From Flavobacterium chungbukense (GTDB lineage Bacteria; Bacteroidota; Bacteroidia; Flavobacteriales; Flavobacteriaceae), in NCBI RefSeq assembly GCF_020805785.1, contig NZ_JAJGZV010000001.1:1240001-1304000 (forward strand): DNA of 64,000 bases, written 5' to 3'. A program made the translations under genes and the position numbers. The notes under the pieces are model-generated. The model was not told the DNA's origin, ran no database searches, and saw nothing but the letters and a program-made list of their open reading frames with translations. Of the stretch, positions 15,679-25,021 are shown one piece after another (position 1 is the first letter of the stretch; the number at the start of each line of letters is the position of its first letter).

Positions 15679-16308
15679 GGGTGCATTATGCCACTTCCTG
15701 CAATAAAATCAAACTGTAAATCTTTGCTGAGCAAAAACAGAAGAGCTGGATCGGCAATATTTGGGGCATGATGGTGCGGCTGAGTGAACCCATAAGTTTC
15801 CAAGACTATTTTCACCTTATCAGAGAGCGAATGATCTGCAGAGAGTGTGCAGATATTCAGGTCTGACTGATTCTGCAGTCCAGCGTATTCCAGGAATGTA
15901 TCCGATGTGTGATGATTTCGAAAGCTCATTTTCAAATAAAAGCCGCACTTCAGGGCCGCACTTTGGCTCCTGATACAAATTATCGGCGAGCCATGGAATG
16001 CTGATCCGGCCAATCAGTGCTGCATCGGGAACGGTATTATCATGATCCGCAAGGTGGTATTTGAATCCAAAACTTAACGGCTTAAAACCATATGTTGGAT
16101 TATCCGGTTCATTTGTTGTTTGCGGCGCCCTTTCCAGGCGAAGTTCCGCATTTTTAACGAAGTGCAATTTCGGAAATTCCATGCGTTTTTCTGAATCTTT
16201 TTCTTCAAATGAAAAGCCGCTTTCGACCTGCAGCATCTGTTTCGATACTGCACTCGGACCTTCGGTTTCATTTGGACGGTCTGTCTGGATTTGCTGCGAG
16301 GATATCAT
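15597..16308 (-). pseudogene. Frameshifted outer-membrane transporter (MetA-pathway/PF13557-like)
   Basis: Two frames together give one protein: QQIQTDRPNETEGPSAVSKQ through ELSKSSHIGYIPGIRWTAES and PEYLHTL in the first, then SLSDKVKIVLETYGFTQPHH and DFIAGSGIMH in the second. The pattern QIQTDRPNETEGP, two repeats of beta-strand blocks, and ETYGF..SHHHA are typical of the short beta-barrel 'transporter' family seen in Flavobacteria. A frame change is needed near 15850, and further small losses near 15640-15655 spoil the C-terminus. The signal peptide is also cut: only LRLFYASC precedes MISSQQ before an in-frame stop. The tail overlaps the DUF1016 fragment in antisense. Confidence 0.7.
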
Positions 16309-16383
16309 GCAGGAGGCATAAAAAAGGCGAAGTGATTACCTAACACTAATTCTGCATCTTAATTTTGTTTAGAAATTTTAGTT

Positions 16384-17193
16384 TTATTTCAATGTGAAGC
16401 CGGCCTCCTTCAAAGTTTCGGCAACTTTCATAACAATTTCCGACCGGTGTTTCCCGTCGGTGGCCGTAAGGTCTGTTTTTACCCAGTATCTGATAATTAT
16501 CTGAATCGTATTGCCTGTAATGCCAGACACCACGGCAGAGTTTGAATAACCTTTATCGGCAACGTCACTGTCTGCTTTGAGTACTTCGGTAATCAGGCTG
16601 AGAGCCTTGCGGTAATCCGATCCATATTCGATTCCAATTGTGAAGTCCTGCAGCAGAAATCCTCCGCTGTTGAAGTTGATCAGGGTATTTTTGATAAGCA
16701 GCGCGTTTGGAATATAGATATTCTTACTGTCACTTTTAATCTGGGTATCGCGAAGATTCAGCGCCACCACTTTGCCTTTTACGGCATTGCTTTCGATAAT
16801 ATCACCAACCGAAAAGGGCCTTTTAAAAGCCAGCAGTATTCCGGCCAGAAAATTCTCGCCAATATCTTTCAGGGCAAAACCGATAATAAACGCTGATATG
16901 CCGGCTCCGGCAAGCACACTCTGGGCAACACCGGTCAGACCAATAACTCGGAACATAAACAGAAAGCCGACCACAATAAGCGCCGCTTTGATAAGGTTGG
17001 CAATAAAAGTAGCCAACAGGGGATCATGCATCCTGCTTTTCAGCCTGGAATCTGCAAAGGCGCGGACACGCAATGCAATGAACCAGGAAATAAGAACTAC
17101 CACTACTGCCAGAAGCAGCTTAGGAGTGATATCAACAAGACTTTTATAGTATCCTTCGATGTGCAGGGCAATATCATGCAAAAATTTTTCCAT
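16384..17193 (-). CDS. Small-conductance mechanosensitive channel (MscS family)
   Basis: A 269-residue MscS-type channel that releases solutes on hypo-osmotic shock. Three membrane segments (about residues 23-46, 63-85 and 90-118) precede the pore helix motif AGAGISAFIIGFALKDIGEN, followed by the beta domain (FKRPFSVGDIIESNAVKGKV) and the C-terminal alpha/beta domain. Length is that of E. coli MscS (286), so it is complete. The N-terminus has a short periplasmic segment. It stands alone on its strand, with space on both sides, in a neighbourhood of stress-response genes. Confidence 0.92.
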   Translation of the reverse strand: MEKFLHDIALHIEGYYKSLVDITPKLLLAVVVVLISWFIALRVRAFADSRLKSRMHDPLLATFIANLIKAALIVVGFLFMFRVIGLTGVAQSVLAGAGISAFIIGFALKDIGENFLAGILLAFKRPFSVGDIIESNAVKGKVVALNLRDTQIKSDSKNIYIPNALLIKNTLINFNSGGFLLQDFTIGIEYGSDYRKALSLITEVLKADSDVADKGYSNSAVVSGITGNTIQIIIRYWVKTDLTATDGKHRSEIVMKVAETLKEAGFTLK

Positions 17194-17325
17194 ACTTGGT
17201 ATTTAAAAATTAGTGTTAATAAAATTGACGTATTTTATTTGATTGGGCTGTATCTGATTTCGCATTTTCAAAGCAGATTGTTTCTTCCCGATCTTTATCA
17301 AAAGCTCTGATAAATGCGTTTCCAT

Positions 17326-18084
17326 TTAAATGATCTGCAGGTGCGGACGGATCTGCATCGTTACAATATCGCATCTTTTGGGCTGCGAGAGACAAAACAA
17401 AGTGCTCATTGCAATATCATAAGCTTCCAGCATTTCCAGTTTCTCTACTTTCTCGTGCTGTACTTTCTTTGGATCGGTCTGCATGTCGCTAGTTACAGCG
17501 CCCGGTTCAATAAGGGAAACCTTAATTCCAAGGGGATTTAGTTCCTTGCGCAATGAGGTGCTGAATCCGCGTATGGCTGTTTTTGTGGCCACATAAATGG
17601 TGCTTTCAGCCGTGCGGCTCTCTGCGCTCATGGATCCAATATTGATGATATGTCCTGATTTCTGCTTTTTCATTCGTGCAGCAGCTGCCTGTGCAAAGGC
17701 AAGATAGCCGGTAATGTTGGTATCGATTGCATATTTGTAATCTTCATAAGTTTCCTCTATAAGTCCCGGGGCTGCCACGGCTGCATTATTGATAAGGATG
17801 TCAATTCCGCCGAGCTCAGTATCTGCTATTGCCAGTATTTTGTCAATATCCTCCTTTTTGGTAACATCGGCCGGAGTACCGTAAAGCTTGCTGTCTGGGA
17901 ACTGCTTTTTGATATCTGCAACGGCTTTATCAAAATCTTTTTGATCCCTTCCAAAAATAAGCACCCGCCCGCCAAGAGAAACCAGGACATCGGCAATTGC
18001 TTTTCCTATTCCGGTTGTTCCCCCGGTTATGACTATTTTTTTATCCTTAATATTCTGTCCAAAGTAATTTGTTAATTTTTCCAT
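17326..18084 (-). CDS. Short-chain dehydrogenase/reductase (SDR)
   Basis: A 252-residue classical SDR read from ATG 18084 (MEKLTNYFGQNIKDKKIVIT). It shows GGTTGIG at residues 21-27, NNAA at 99-102, and catalytic S151, Y164 and K168. The C-terminal PEYL-like segment is replaced by IRPHLQII, which fits general SDRs annotated in stress gene clusters. The open frame extends to 18126, but the preceding 14 residues (MPDIIDNNHF...) do not resemble SDR N-termini. Substrate unknown. The catalytic tyrosine segment is YVATK rather than YNASK. Confidence 0.88.
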   Translation of the reverse strand: MEKLTNYFGQNIKDKKIVITGGTTGIGKAIADVLVSLGGRVLIFGRDQKDFDKAVADIKKQFPDSKLYGTPADVTKKEDIDKILAIADTELGGIDILINNAAVAAPGLIEETYEDYKYAIDTNITGYLAFAQAAAARMKKQKSGHIINIGSMSAESRTAESTIYVATKTAIRGFSTSLRKELNPLGIKVSLIEPGAVTSDMQTDPKKVQHEKVEKLEMLEAYDIAMSTLFCLSQPKRCDIVTMQIRPHLQII

Positions 18085-18313
18085 TATGTGTTTTATAAAG
18101 TGATTATTATCTATTATGTCCGGCATAGCAAAAAGTTTTGTGCCGGGAATACGGTCGATGAGATGAAAATTGGTCCGCTCATCTTGTATTCTCTATGTAT
18201 GATATCCCATAAACAGCCGCATTTGCAAAAGAAACTGGATTGCGATCATTCTTTATTGTTTATCTGTATGTTCATCTTTCACCTTCTGAGCCTTTAAACT
18301 GAAGGAGAAAAAA

Positions 18314-20500
18314 TTACCACTGAATTTTTACGGTACCCTGACCTGAAATTTTATACTCGTGTATATTCGCATTTGCTGCAAAAGGTTCTTGGGTTTGCTT
18401 ATCCTGCCAGACCTCCATTTTAATGCTGCTGTTTTTAATTTTTATAATTTTCAAATTGCAGCTCAAGTCTTTATCGCCATCTAATTTTATGGTGACTGCA
18501 TTTCCCCTTTTACTGTGGTGAATAATGGGATAATCGACAAAAAGTAAAAACTCATCGCCAATTTTGATGTACTGCCTTGGCACGACACCAAAGGCCATTC
18601 CGGCGCCATAGACTTCCTGGCCTACCTGGCCGCTTTTCTCCCAGCCGTTATATAAATCTTCTAAAGGAACCCACAAATCTGCCTGTATTTCTCCTGTTTT
18701 GACTTGTTCCGACAGCATTTCTTTTGGCAGCAGCGGGGGATAATAAAAGGCAATTCTGCCGATAGCGTATTTGACGAATTCGGCAATCAATGTTTTTACA
18801 GCTGGTAAAATTGCCACATCTCGTGCCTGAATCAGATATTCTGATAAAGCGGCATAGACTTCCAATTCTTCATAGGCAGCCGTATATGGCGCATCATTTA
18901 AAGGAAAAATGGAGAAGAAATTGGTGTAATTTTTGCCAAACCCGTATCTGCAGTCATAAAGCTGAATGTTTTTAAACAATCCCGCCAGACAGATATAGCT
19001 TAAATCGAGATATAGCTTTTTATTGGTGATTTTGAACAATTCCAATAAAGCACCTGCTGCAAAAGCGGTATTATTGGCCTGATATAAAATGTTCAATCCA
19101 AGGTCTTCCAGTTTCTTTGCTGCTTTTTCTGCTTCATTCAGGTAGCGTTTTTCCTTGGTTATCTTAAAAAGCAGCAGCATCAGGTGCGCGTATGCACCAG
19201 GAACATCCCTTTCTCCGCCGGCTCCGGGAGCCGTTTCTTTTTTGATGACCTCAAGGGTTTCCATATTATAAAATACCGGCCACTCATAATTAAAATGATG
19301 TGCCGTCTTTATAACATATTCGATTGAATCCAGCACCAGTTTCTCTGCAGTTTTGTCGCCCTGGCAAGCAAGTCTTGCCAGATTCATCAAAGGATGGTGC
19401 AGATACCAGGAATCCATCACCATTTCTTTTTTCTGCTCTTCTGATTCGTCCAGCTTGTCGGTCATTGAGGGAAGCCAGCGGTTAATGCAGTTTATTTTTT
19501 TATCATAGAATGCAGAAAGCCCCTTTATTAGATCTTCGCAGACAGGCTGTTTTTCCCCGCTCCATTTTTCATATTCTTTCATTGGAGCCAGTACTGCAAG
19601 CTGTACCATGCTTTCTGGCGGCGTTTCATAGTCGCATAAATAGGCATTTAAATACGAAAGGCCATCTTTTTGCGTCCATGCACCTTTATTTTGGGTTAGA
19701 TCTGCTATAACTTTTTGGGCAATATCAGGCCAGTTATTATATTCAATTCTGGGCTGATGCAGGACTTTATAAATTTTTACGAGATTGTTTAAAAAGTACT
19801 CACAAATTGTGGCTGCTTCTTCAAATATCTCAGTATGAAAAATAATATAAGCATCTGAAATGATGAAAGCCCTGTCCGGCGGCAGAGGAAGCTTATCAGT
19901 TATTGGAAGCTGAAAACCGATTTCTGGCCAGTTTCCCCCGACTGTATTTTTGGATTCTGTTTCCGTGGATTCGCAGTAGTCGGATAAGGAGGTAAGGTTT
20001 TGAAAATAAAAAAATGAGCCTGTCTGCGGTTTTGTTATGCTTGCAAACAGCAGTCCTGAACGGGATCCGAATTGTTCCATGTGAATTTTTCCGGCAGTAT
20101 TGGCTATATTTCCATTCTGTGTCAGCGGAATTATATCACGCGGCCAAAACGGCATCATCAGCGGAACGTTTGCTGTAAAAGAGGTAGTATAATGTAAGAC
20201 GGGAGTTGCTGTAAAATCCACACGCACTTCGTAATTCCCAAGCCTTGAATTCAACAAAATAATAACGCTGTCCTGATCATCAAAAAGATTGGAAACTTCA
20301 AAACAGCTGTTCATGGCAAACGCAGCCCGGAAGGCTATCTGCCCGCTGCCAGGAAGAACCGCCACAATCCAAAGCGAATCGCCCGTGTTGTAAAATTGAT
20401 AGGTGTAGGCAAGAACTTTTCTTTCTAAAAGTATTTCGCTATTTTCAATATCTGCCTGTGCAGTTGCGCTCCAAGGTGTAATTGTATTCATTATGATCAT
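18314..20500 (-). CDS. Large (alpha/alpha)-toroid-like protein, possible glycan-active enzyme
   Basis: A 728-residue protein without a signal peptide (ATG 20500 or 20491). Residues 1-220 look beta-rich, with blocks such as VDFTATPVLHYTTSFTANVPLMMPFWPRD. Residues about 240-600 are long helices with repeated hydrophobic pairs (SWYLHHPLMNLARLAC, GAYAHLMLLLFKITKEKRYL, NTAFAAGALLELFKITNKKLYLDLS), as in six-hairpin glycosidase-like toroids. The C-terminal 100 residues are again beta-rich. This layout recalls glycoside hydrolase or epimerase-like proteins, but no catalytic motif is recognised and a binding role is possible. It is a single cytoplasmic gene, unlinked to other glycan genes here. Confidence 0.5.
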   Translation of the reverse strand: MIIMNTITPWSATAQADIENSEILLERKVLAYTYQFYNTGDSLWIVAVLPGSGQIAFRAAFAMNSCFEVSNLFDDQDSVIILLNSRLGNYEVRVDFTATPVLHYTTSFTANVPLMMPFWPRDIIPLTQNGNIANTAGKIHMEQFGSRSGLLFASITKPQTGSFFYFQNLTSLSDYCESTETESKNTVGGNWPEIGFQLPITDKLPLPPDRAFIISDAYIIFHTEIFEEAATICEYFLNNLVKIYKVLHQPRIEYNNWPDIAQKVIADLTQNKGAWTQKDGLSYLNAYLCDYETPPESMVQLAVLAPMKEYEKWSGEKQPVCEDLIKGLSAFYDKKINCINRWLPSMTDKLDESEEQKKEMVMDSWYLHHPLMNLARLACQGDKTAEKLVLDSIEYVIKTAHHFNYEWPVFYNMETLEVIKKETAPGAGGERDVPGAYAHLMLLLFKITKEKRYLNEAEKAAKKLEDLGLNILYQANNTAFAAGALLELFKITNKKLYLDLSYICLAGLFKNIQLYDCRYGFGKNYTNFFSIFPLNDAPYTAAYEELEVYAALSEYLIQARDVAILPAVKTLIAEFVKYAIGRIAFYYPPLLPKEMLSEQVKTGEIQADLWVPLEDLYNGWEKSGQVGQEVYGAGMAFGVVPRQYIKIGDEFLLFVDYPIIHHSKRGNAVTIKLDGDKDLSCNLKIIKIKNSSIKMEVWQDKQTQEPFAANANIHEYKISGQGTVKIQW

Positions 20501-21004
20501 TTTTATTTATGCAAAAGTGATGCTGCCGGTTGATAATTTATGGACGATGGGACTGCAATTCCATAGCCTGTGTGGGATTAGACTTTTAGCTCAAGAGCGG
20601 TGCACTCTTTGCTGCTTTTCCCAGCCAGAGCGGAAGCAAATAAATGAATAAGCCGTATTTATGTAAGATTCCTTTGTCATCAGATTGATTTACAGCAAAT
20701 TTCTGCAAAATGCCGCCATTTTTTCTTATATAATTTATACAAGTTTTTATAGATTTTCCGCACTGCATGAAAAAGTTAATCATATGATAGTCGTTTTTTC
20801 TAGACAGTTTACCAAAGAAGTGAAATACAAATTCATGAGCAGCATTTCATGCGCTCACATGCGGTGTCGCATAAAAGTTATGCGCTTCATCATCGCAATT
20901 TCCTATATTTCAATATTTAAATGCTGTAAGAATTGGTTGAAAAGCTGTAAGACACCGTTGGCATGCCCATTGTAAATTTGGCTTATTAACTAAAAAAAAT
21001 AATT
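20501..21004. other. Intergenic region with promoter of the DUF892 gene
   Basis: No convincing gene. TAAATTTG at 20973-20980 matches the TAnnTTTG -7 element, 24 bases before the ATG at 21005. Short open frames on both strands here lack start signals and natural composition. Confidence 0.45.
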
Positions 21005-21619
21005 ATGAAAACTGCAATAAAAAAAACAGCTGACTCAAAAAGCAAAACCGGAGCCGCATCGGCTAAATCCGCCGCCTCTAAGACGTCCCCAAAAGGAACT
21101 GTAAAAGCCAAATCTTCTGCTGCAGAAGGCCTCAGAGAATTATTTGTAGATTCTCTGAAAGATATTTACTGGGCTGAAAAGGCGCTGGTTAAAGCACTTC
21201 CTAAAATGGCCAAAAATGCGACTTCTGAAAATCTGATCAGCGCTATCAATGAGCATCTATCGGTAACTCAGGAGCAGGTTGCAAGACTTGAAAAAGTTTT
21301 TACATCGGTAGGCGAGAAGGCGGCGGCTAAAAAGTGCGACGCCATGGAAGGACTTATCAAAGAGGGGGAAAGCATTATGGAGGAAACTGAAAAAGGACCC
21401 GTAAGAGATGCCGGAATTATTGCCGCATCACAAAAAATTGAGCATTACGAAATTGCGAGCTACGGAACGCTGGCAGCCTTTGCTGCAACGCTGGGAGAGG
21501 ATGACGCGGTGCTGCTGCTGGAGAAAACCTTGTCTGAAGAAAAACAGGCGGATGTGACACTGACGGAAGCTGCTTATAATACGATCAACTTCGATGCTAA
21601 AGAAGAAGATCAAAAATAA
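21005..21619 (+). CDS. DUF892 (YciE-like) ferritin-like protein with a Lys/Ala-rich tail
   Basis: A 204-residue protein. Residues 1-43 are low-complexity and basic (repeated Lys, Ala, Ser, Thr: KSKTGAASAKSAASK), resembling histone-like or DNA-binding tails. Residues about 44-200 form the four-helix DUF892 bundle: GLRELFVDSLKDIYWAEKAL, EHLSVTQEQVARLEKVF, EKGPVRDAGIIAASQKIEHY and AAFAATLGEDDAVLLLEKTL. The acidic and histidine residues at helix positions (E59, E86-H87 region, E148-H149 region) fit a di-iron site. DUF892 proteins are induced by general and oxidative stress in other bacteria. The basic tail suggests nucleic-acid binding, which is inference. It is a single-gene unit with its own terminator. 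Confidence 0.85.
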   Translation: MKTAIKKTADSKSKTGAASAKSAASKTSPKGTVKAKSSAAEGLRELFVDSLKDIYWAEKALVKALPKMAKNATSENLISAINEHLSVTQEQVARLEKVFTSVGEKAAAKKCDAMEGLIKEGESIMEETEKGPVRDAGIIAASQKIEHYEIASYGTLAAFAATLGEDDAVLLLEKTLSEEKQADVTLTEAAYNTINFDAKEEDQK

Positions 21620-21660
21620 TTTCAAATTGCAATTCCAAGATTAGATTTGCTTTTTTCAGG

Positions 21661-21694
21661 ACCTGTACCGTTTTCTTATGGTGCAGGTTTTTTT
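21661..21694 (+). terminator. Terminator of the DUF892 gene
   Basis: ACCTGTACC (21661-21669) pairs with GGTGCAGGT (21680-21688) with one G-T wobble and a 10-base loop, followed by seven T residues. Confidence 0.8.
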
Positions 21695-22204
21695 AGGCCT
21701 TTGCGTAAAAGGAGTCCGTGGCGACGCTAATTTTGCCATTTTTGCCGGCATTAGCTGGCATGACGACTGGTAAGCCTGTTGCCCAATCAGTCGGGATCCA
21801 AGCGAATCCAATGGCTAAGAATTTAAATGATGCCATCTTGCCGCTGCTCTGTATTTTCTGTATGGATCCGCCACGCCAGTGCCTGCAATAATTGGCATTT
21901 TCAATGGATAGGCTGGATGGGGCCACGAGTTGTTTTTCACGCAATAAATAGAGCAGCCGATAACCGGCAGCGGCTAGTGGATGCCTTTTATTTTGGATCG
22001 GGCAAATCCATCCAGCATATCCTGGGTAGGACGTTCCGCATCCCTTGCGATCAGGGGAGATTCCAAAAGATAATTATCCACGTAATCCAAAACTGTTTTT
22101 TCGATATGGTCAAGCTTTTGGATCATCAGGCTCTGTGGAAGCGTTATATGCACTTTCCATGTGCGCTTTCAGATCTTATTCGACTGCTTTATTAAATCTT
22201 CCAT
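21693..22204 (-). pseudogene. Decayed gene remnant, family not recognised
   Basis: From ATG 22204 one frame reads MEDLIKQSNKI, stop, then TLPQSLMIQKLDHIEKTVLD and YLLESPLIARDAERPTQDML, stop. A second frame carries AAAGYRLLYLLREKQLVAPS and ends FLAIGFAWIPTDWATGLPVV...DSFYAKA at a TAA at 21693. The natural composition in consecutive segments of different frames, with stops between, suggests a broken gene of about 170 codons. No family could be named, so the call is tentative. An antisense plus-strand frame (21827-22195) is open but unnatural. Confidence 0.35.
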
Positions 22205-22255
22205 GGGATTTGTTTCCTATGGTAAAAGGTTACTTTTTAGTTTCAGTACTCTCTC

Positions 22256-23032
22256 TTACAAAGGATCAATTTCAATCCATACCGGAGCGTGGTCACTGGT
22301 TTTTTCCCATCCGCGCACGTGGCGGTCCACCGAGGCTGATTTCAGTTTTTTGGCTACTTGAGGGCTCAAGAGGAAATGGTCGATCCGGAGCCCTGCATTG
22401 CGGGTGTAGGCATTTCTGAAATAGTCCCAGAAGGTGTAGATGACCTCATCAGGATATAAGCTGCGGATGGCATCAGTCCATCCCTGTGCGGCGAGCTCAG
22501 CAAATGATTTTCGGACCTCGGGCAGGAAAAGCGCATCTTTTACCCAGCGTTCGGGCTTATAAACATCAAGCTCTGCGGGCATCACATTGAAATCTCCCGC
22601 AAGTATTACCGGGGTGTTTAAACCCAACAGTATAGCGGCCCGCTTGGCCAGCCTCTTAAACCACAGCATTTTATATTCGAGTTTAGGGCCAGGCGCCGGA
22701 TTGCCGTTGGGCAGGTAAAGACAGGCAATTACAATGCCGCCTATCAGCGCCTCTATATAACGGCTCTGGCTGTCGTTCTCATCTCCTGGAAGCGTTCGTG
22801 TTATTTCCTCAATTTCCATGTCACGAGCCAGTATGGCCACGCCATTCCATTGCTTCTGCCCGTGCCAGACGGCATTGTAGCCTGCATCATTAATGGCTTT
22901 TAGCGGGAATTTGCCCTGCGGTGCCTTGAGCTCCTGCAGGCAAACAACATCGGGAGCTGTTTCCTCCAGCCAACGCAGAAGGACATTAAGCCGCCCGTTA
23001 ACCCCGTTTACATTATAAGTAGCTATTTTCAT
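22256..23032 (-). CDS. xth: Exodeoxyribonuclease III
   Basis: A 258-residue enzyme of usual ExoIII length, the main AP endonuclease and 3'-phosphatase of base-excision repair. Read from ATG 23032 (MKIATYNVNGVNGRLNVLLR). The conserved motifs are complete: VVCLQELK with the metal-binding Glu, the GDFNV motif, LRIDHFLLSP and the final SDHAPVWIEI with the catalytic Asp-His. It sits alone on the reverse strand. Together with the polymerase pair at the left edge it makes DNA damage handling a recurrent theme of the island. Confidence 0.93.
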   Translation of the reverse strand: MKIATYNVNGVNGRLNVLLRWLEETAPDVVCLQELKAPQGKFPLKAINDAGYNAVWHGQKQWNGVAILARDMEIEEITRTLPGDENDSQSRYIEALIGGIVIACLYLPNGNPAPGPKLEYKMLWFKRLAKRAAILLGLNTPVILAGDFNVMPAELDVYKPERWVKDALFLPEVRKSFAELAAQGWTDAIRSLYPDEVIYTFWDYFRNAYTRNAGLRIDHFLLSPQVAKKLKSASVDRHVRGWEKTSDHAPVWIEIDPL

Positions 23033-23373
23033 GTAGTTTGCGTATTGATTGGGATGCATTTAAAAAAGATGCTTTTCGCGGTAGCGGGCGCTTTTATCCA
23101 TGTATGTTTGTTTACGGGTCAGCTTAAAAGTCATTGACTGCCACAACTAAATAATGCGCATATTTTGATGCAGCATTTTATTTAGTATGTAATATAAAAT
23201 TTTAAGGCATTTGCTTTTGAATTCAAATTACAGGATTAAATTTCTTCAACAAGAAAAGGGGCAGGTGCGCTTTCCTGCCATTGGAGGCGGCGGCTTAACC
23301 AGGTTGTGCGAATTATTGCACCGCGGTAAAGCGGATTCTTCCCAGGACTGCATAAAAAAACGTTATCAAGGTT
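23033..23373. other. Intergenic region
   Basis: About 340 bases between two reverse-strand genes. I see only the likely promoter area of xth and no gene, hairpin or repeat that can be supported. Confidence 0.4.
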
Positions 23374-23850
23374 TTAAAATTTTCGCTGCGAAGGTTTGTT
23401 CCTGCCGGGCGCGCCATTACCTGTTTCATTTCTGATGATTTCGTCTTCTTTAAGCTCTTCATTTCCAAGCTGCCCGATTTCGAATTCCCTGTTTATGGGA
23501 TTATCAAGATCAGGTTCAATTGTTTGAAAGGCGCCGTTTTCAAGCTCCTTGTTTCCAGCAGTGTCAATGTCAGTTTCAAAACCTTCAGACGGATCATTTT
23601 CTATAAGATCCTCTTCAATGTCCTTCTCGGTAATATCTTTGGATTCGCTGTCCGATTCGCTGTCAAGATTCTCTGAATCATAAGGGTTGCTGATATCATC
23701 GGTACTCAGATCATCTGCGTGAGCCGGTTCAGTATCGTCCGCAATGGGATTCGCTGAAGAGGGGGAAGCTTTCTGCAGCTGCTTGCCTGGGTCTGTATTT
23801 TGAAAATTCTTGTCATCCTGACCGTAATTTTCATGTTTATCTGCCTTCAT
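23374..23850 (-). CDS. Highly acidic low-complexity protein
   Basis: A 158-residue protein without signal peptide or membrane segment, very rich in Asp, Glu, Ser and Asn (LDSESDSESKDITEKDIEED). It is probably disordered. The composition is stable in one frame with a clear ATG (MKADKHENYG) and stop, and the reverse frames are broken, so it is likely a real gene. Such acidic proteins in Bacteroidota islands have no known role; binding of cations or of basic proteins is possible. Its mirror opposite in charge is the Lys-rich tail of the DUF892 protein at 21005, an observation without proven link. Confidence 0.55.
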   Translation of the reverse strand: MKADKHENYGQDDKNFQNTDPGKQLQKASPSSANPIADDTEPAHADDLSTDDISNPYDSENLDSESDSESKDITEKDIEEDLIENDPSEGFETDIDTAGNKELENGAFQTIEPDLDNPINREFEIGQLGNEELKEDEIIRNETGNGAPGRNKPSQRKF

Positions 23851-24148
23851 AATTTTATATTTTTAATTTGACTATTCACTGTCGTTTTCAACAAGAGACC
23901 GTTCACCAGCTGTTCCGCGGCTTTTTATCGTTTTATTCTCCTTATAACAAAAATAAAGAGGATAGGCAGTTTTTTTTTTACAGAATAATGGATTCGATTT
24001 ATAAAATAGCTATCACACAGACAGGCAGATAGATGCGGCATTGCAAAACAAAATGCTGCAGGCAATGTTATTCAGATACAAGCTGATAAGATGGGAAAGC
24101 TGTAAAGCCATTTTGGAGATCCGTACAATAATGTCCCTTGCTCTTTTA

Positions 24149-24544
24149 TTATTGCTTCACCAGTGGATGGCCAATTTCCCAGATATGTCCAAAAGGATCT
24201 TTCAGCTTTCCGATCCTCCAGTCTTCTTCTGTAGCCATGGGACAGATTGCAACTGCACCGTACTGGACTGCATTTTCAAATATTGAATCTGCATTTTCAC
24301 TTTCTAAAACTATTCTGACCGGAGGATTGGATGGCATGGTGCCGGTCTGGCCGCCATCACAGGGCTGCTCGTCGCTTACATAAAAGCCTGCGCCATCAAT
24401 TGTGAGCACTGATGATATTGTATTGTTTTCAAGTGAATATCTTTCTGATTCAACAGCCCCAAAAGCGTTGATGTAAAAATCAACTGCTCTAGCTGCATTG
24501 TGTACTGTAATAAAAGGTCTGATAGTAGTTTTAGCTCTTTTCAT
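24149..24544 (-). CDS. VOC-family (glyoxalase/PhnB-like) protein
   Basis: A 131-residue protein with the vicinal-oxygen-chelate fold. The first beta-alpha-beta module opens RPFITVHNAARAVDFYINAF, the PhnB-like form, and the second ends KDPFGHIWEIGHP, where DPFGH..E supplies the usual metal ligands. Members act as glyoxalases, bleomycin-resistance or antibiotic-binding proteins, or remain uncharacterised; the substrate cannot be stated. The N-terminal His and C-terminal Glu are present, so metal binding is likely. A single-gene unit. Confidence 0.85.
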   Translation of the reverse strand: MKRAKTTIRPFITVHNAARAVDFYINAFGAVESERYSLENNTISSVLTIDGAGFYVSDEQPCDGGQTGTMPSNPPVRIVLESENADSIFENAVQYGAVAICPMATEEDWRIGKLKDPFGHIWEIGHPLVKQ

Positions 24545-24685
24545 CTTAAATTAAAATTAAATGATGCACTAGTGCTTTAGAGTGTAAAAATAATAAATAG
24601 CACTGCAGGTTTTACATTGCGGATAATAAAGCAGATTTGGCAGAAATAGCTATAGTTAGTTAGATATACTTAAAACAGCACTGAT

Positions 24686-25015
24686 ATGAAACCATTTACT
24701 TTTGAAGATCTTCCCAACATCTTAGGAACACTTTCCCTGAGGGTGGAAAATATTGAACGTCTTTTAAAAGAGATTAAAAATAAGCCTCCCGAGCCGGAAG
24801 ATGCCGGTCTGATGACCATAATTGAAGCCTCAAAACTGATCAGGCTTTCGGTTCCGACGATCTATTCTAAAGTCTGCCGTAATGAGATACCGGTGAGCAA
24901 GCAGGGCAAACGGCTTTACTTTTTAAGATCGGATCTGCTGGAGTGGATAAAGTCAGGGCGCATCAAAACCGTTTCGGAAATAAGACAGGAAGTGGAACAG
25001 CGATTTAACAGATAG
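24686..25015 (+). CDS. Excisionase-like helix-turn-helix protein
   Basis: A 109-residue protein. An N-terminal helix (LPNILGTLSLRVENIERLLKEI), probably a short coiled coil, precedes the MerR/excisionase-type winged HTH: MTIIEASKLIRLSVPTIYSK, then CRNEIPVSKQGKRLYFLRSD and LLEWIKSG. This is the HTH_17 pattern found in excisionases and in small regulators of Bacteroidota integrative elements. No integrase gene is seen beside it. A perfect 13-bp terminator follows. Its position at the point where base composition changes makes a boundary role plausible. Confidence 0.82.
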   Translation: MKPFTFEDLPNILGTLSLRVENIERLLKEIKNKPPEPEDAGLMTIIEASKLIRLSVPTIYSKVCRNEIPVSKQGKRLYFLRSDLLEWIKSGRIKTVSEIRQEVEQRFNR

Positions 25016-25021
25016 GATGGT

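Noticed and set aside
20586..20783. Reverse-strand 65-codon frame upstream of DUF892
   Set aside because: No promoter or family, and weak composition; it lies in an AT-rich spacer.
21827..22195. Plus-strand open frame of 122 codons
   Set aside because: It is antisense to the decayed gene at 21693-22204, which reads more naturally; the plus frame is rich in His, Cys and Arg without pattern.
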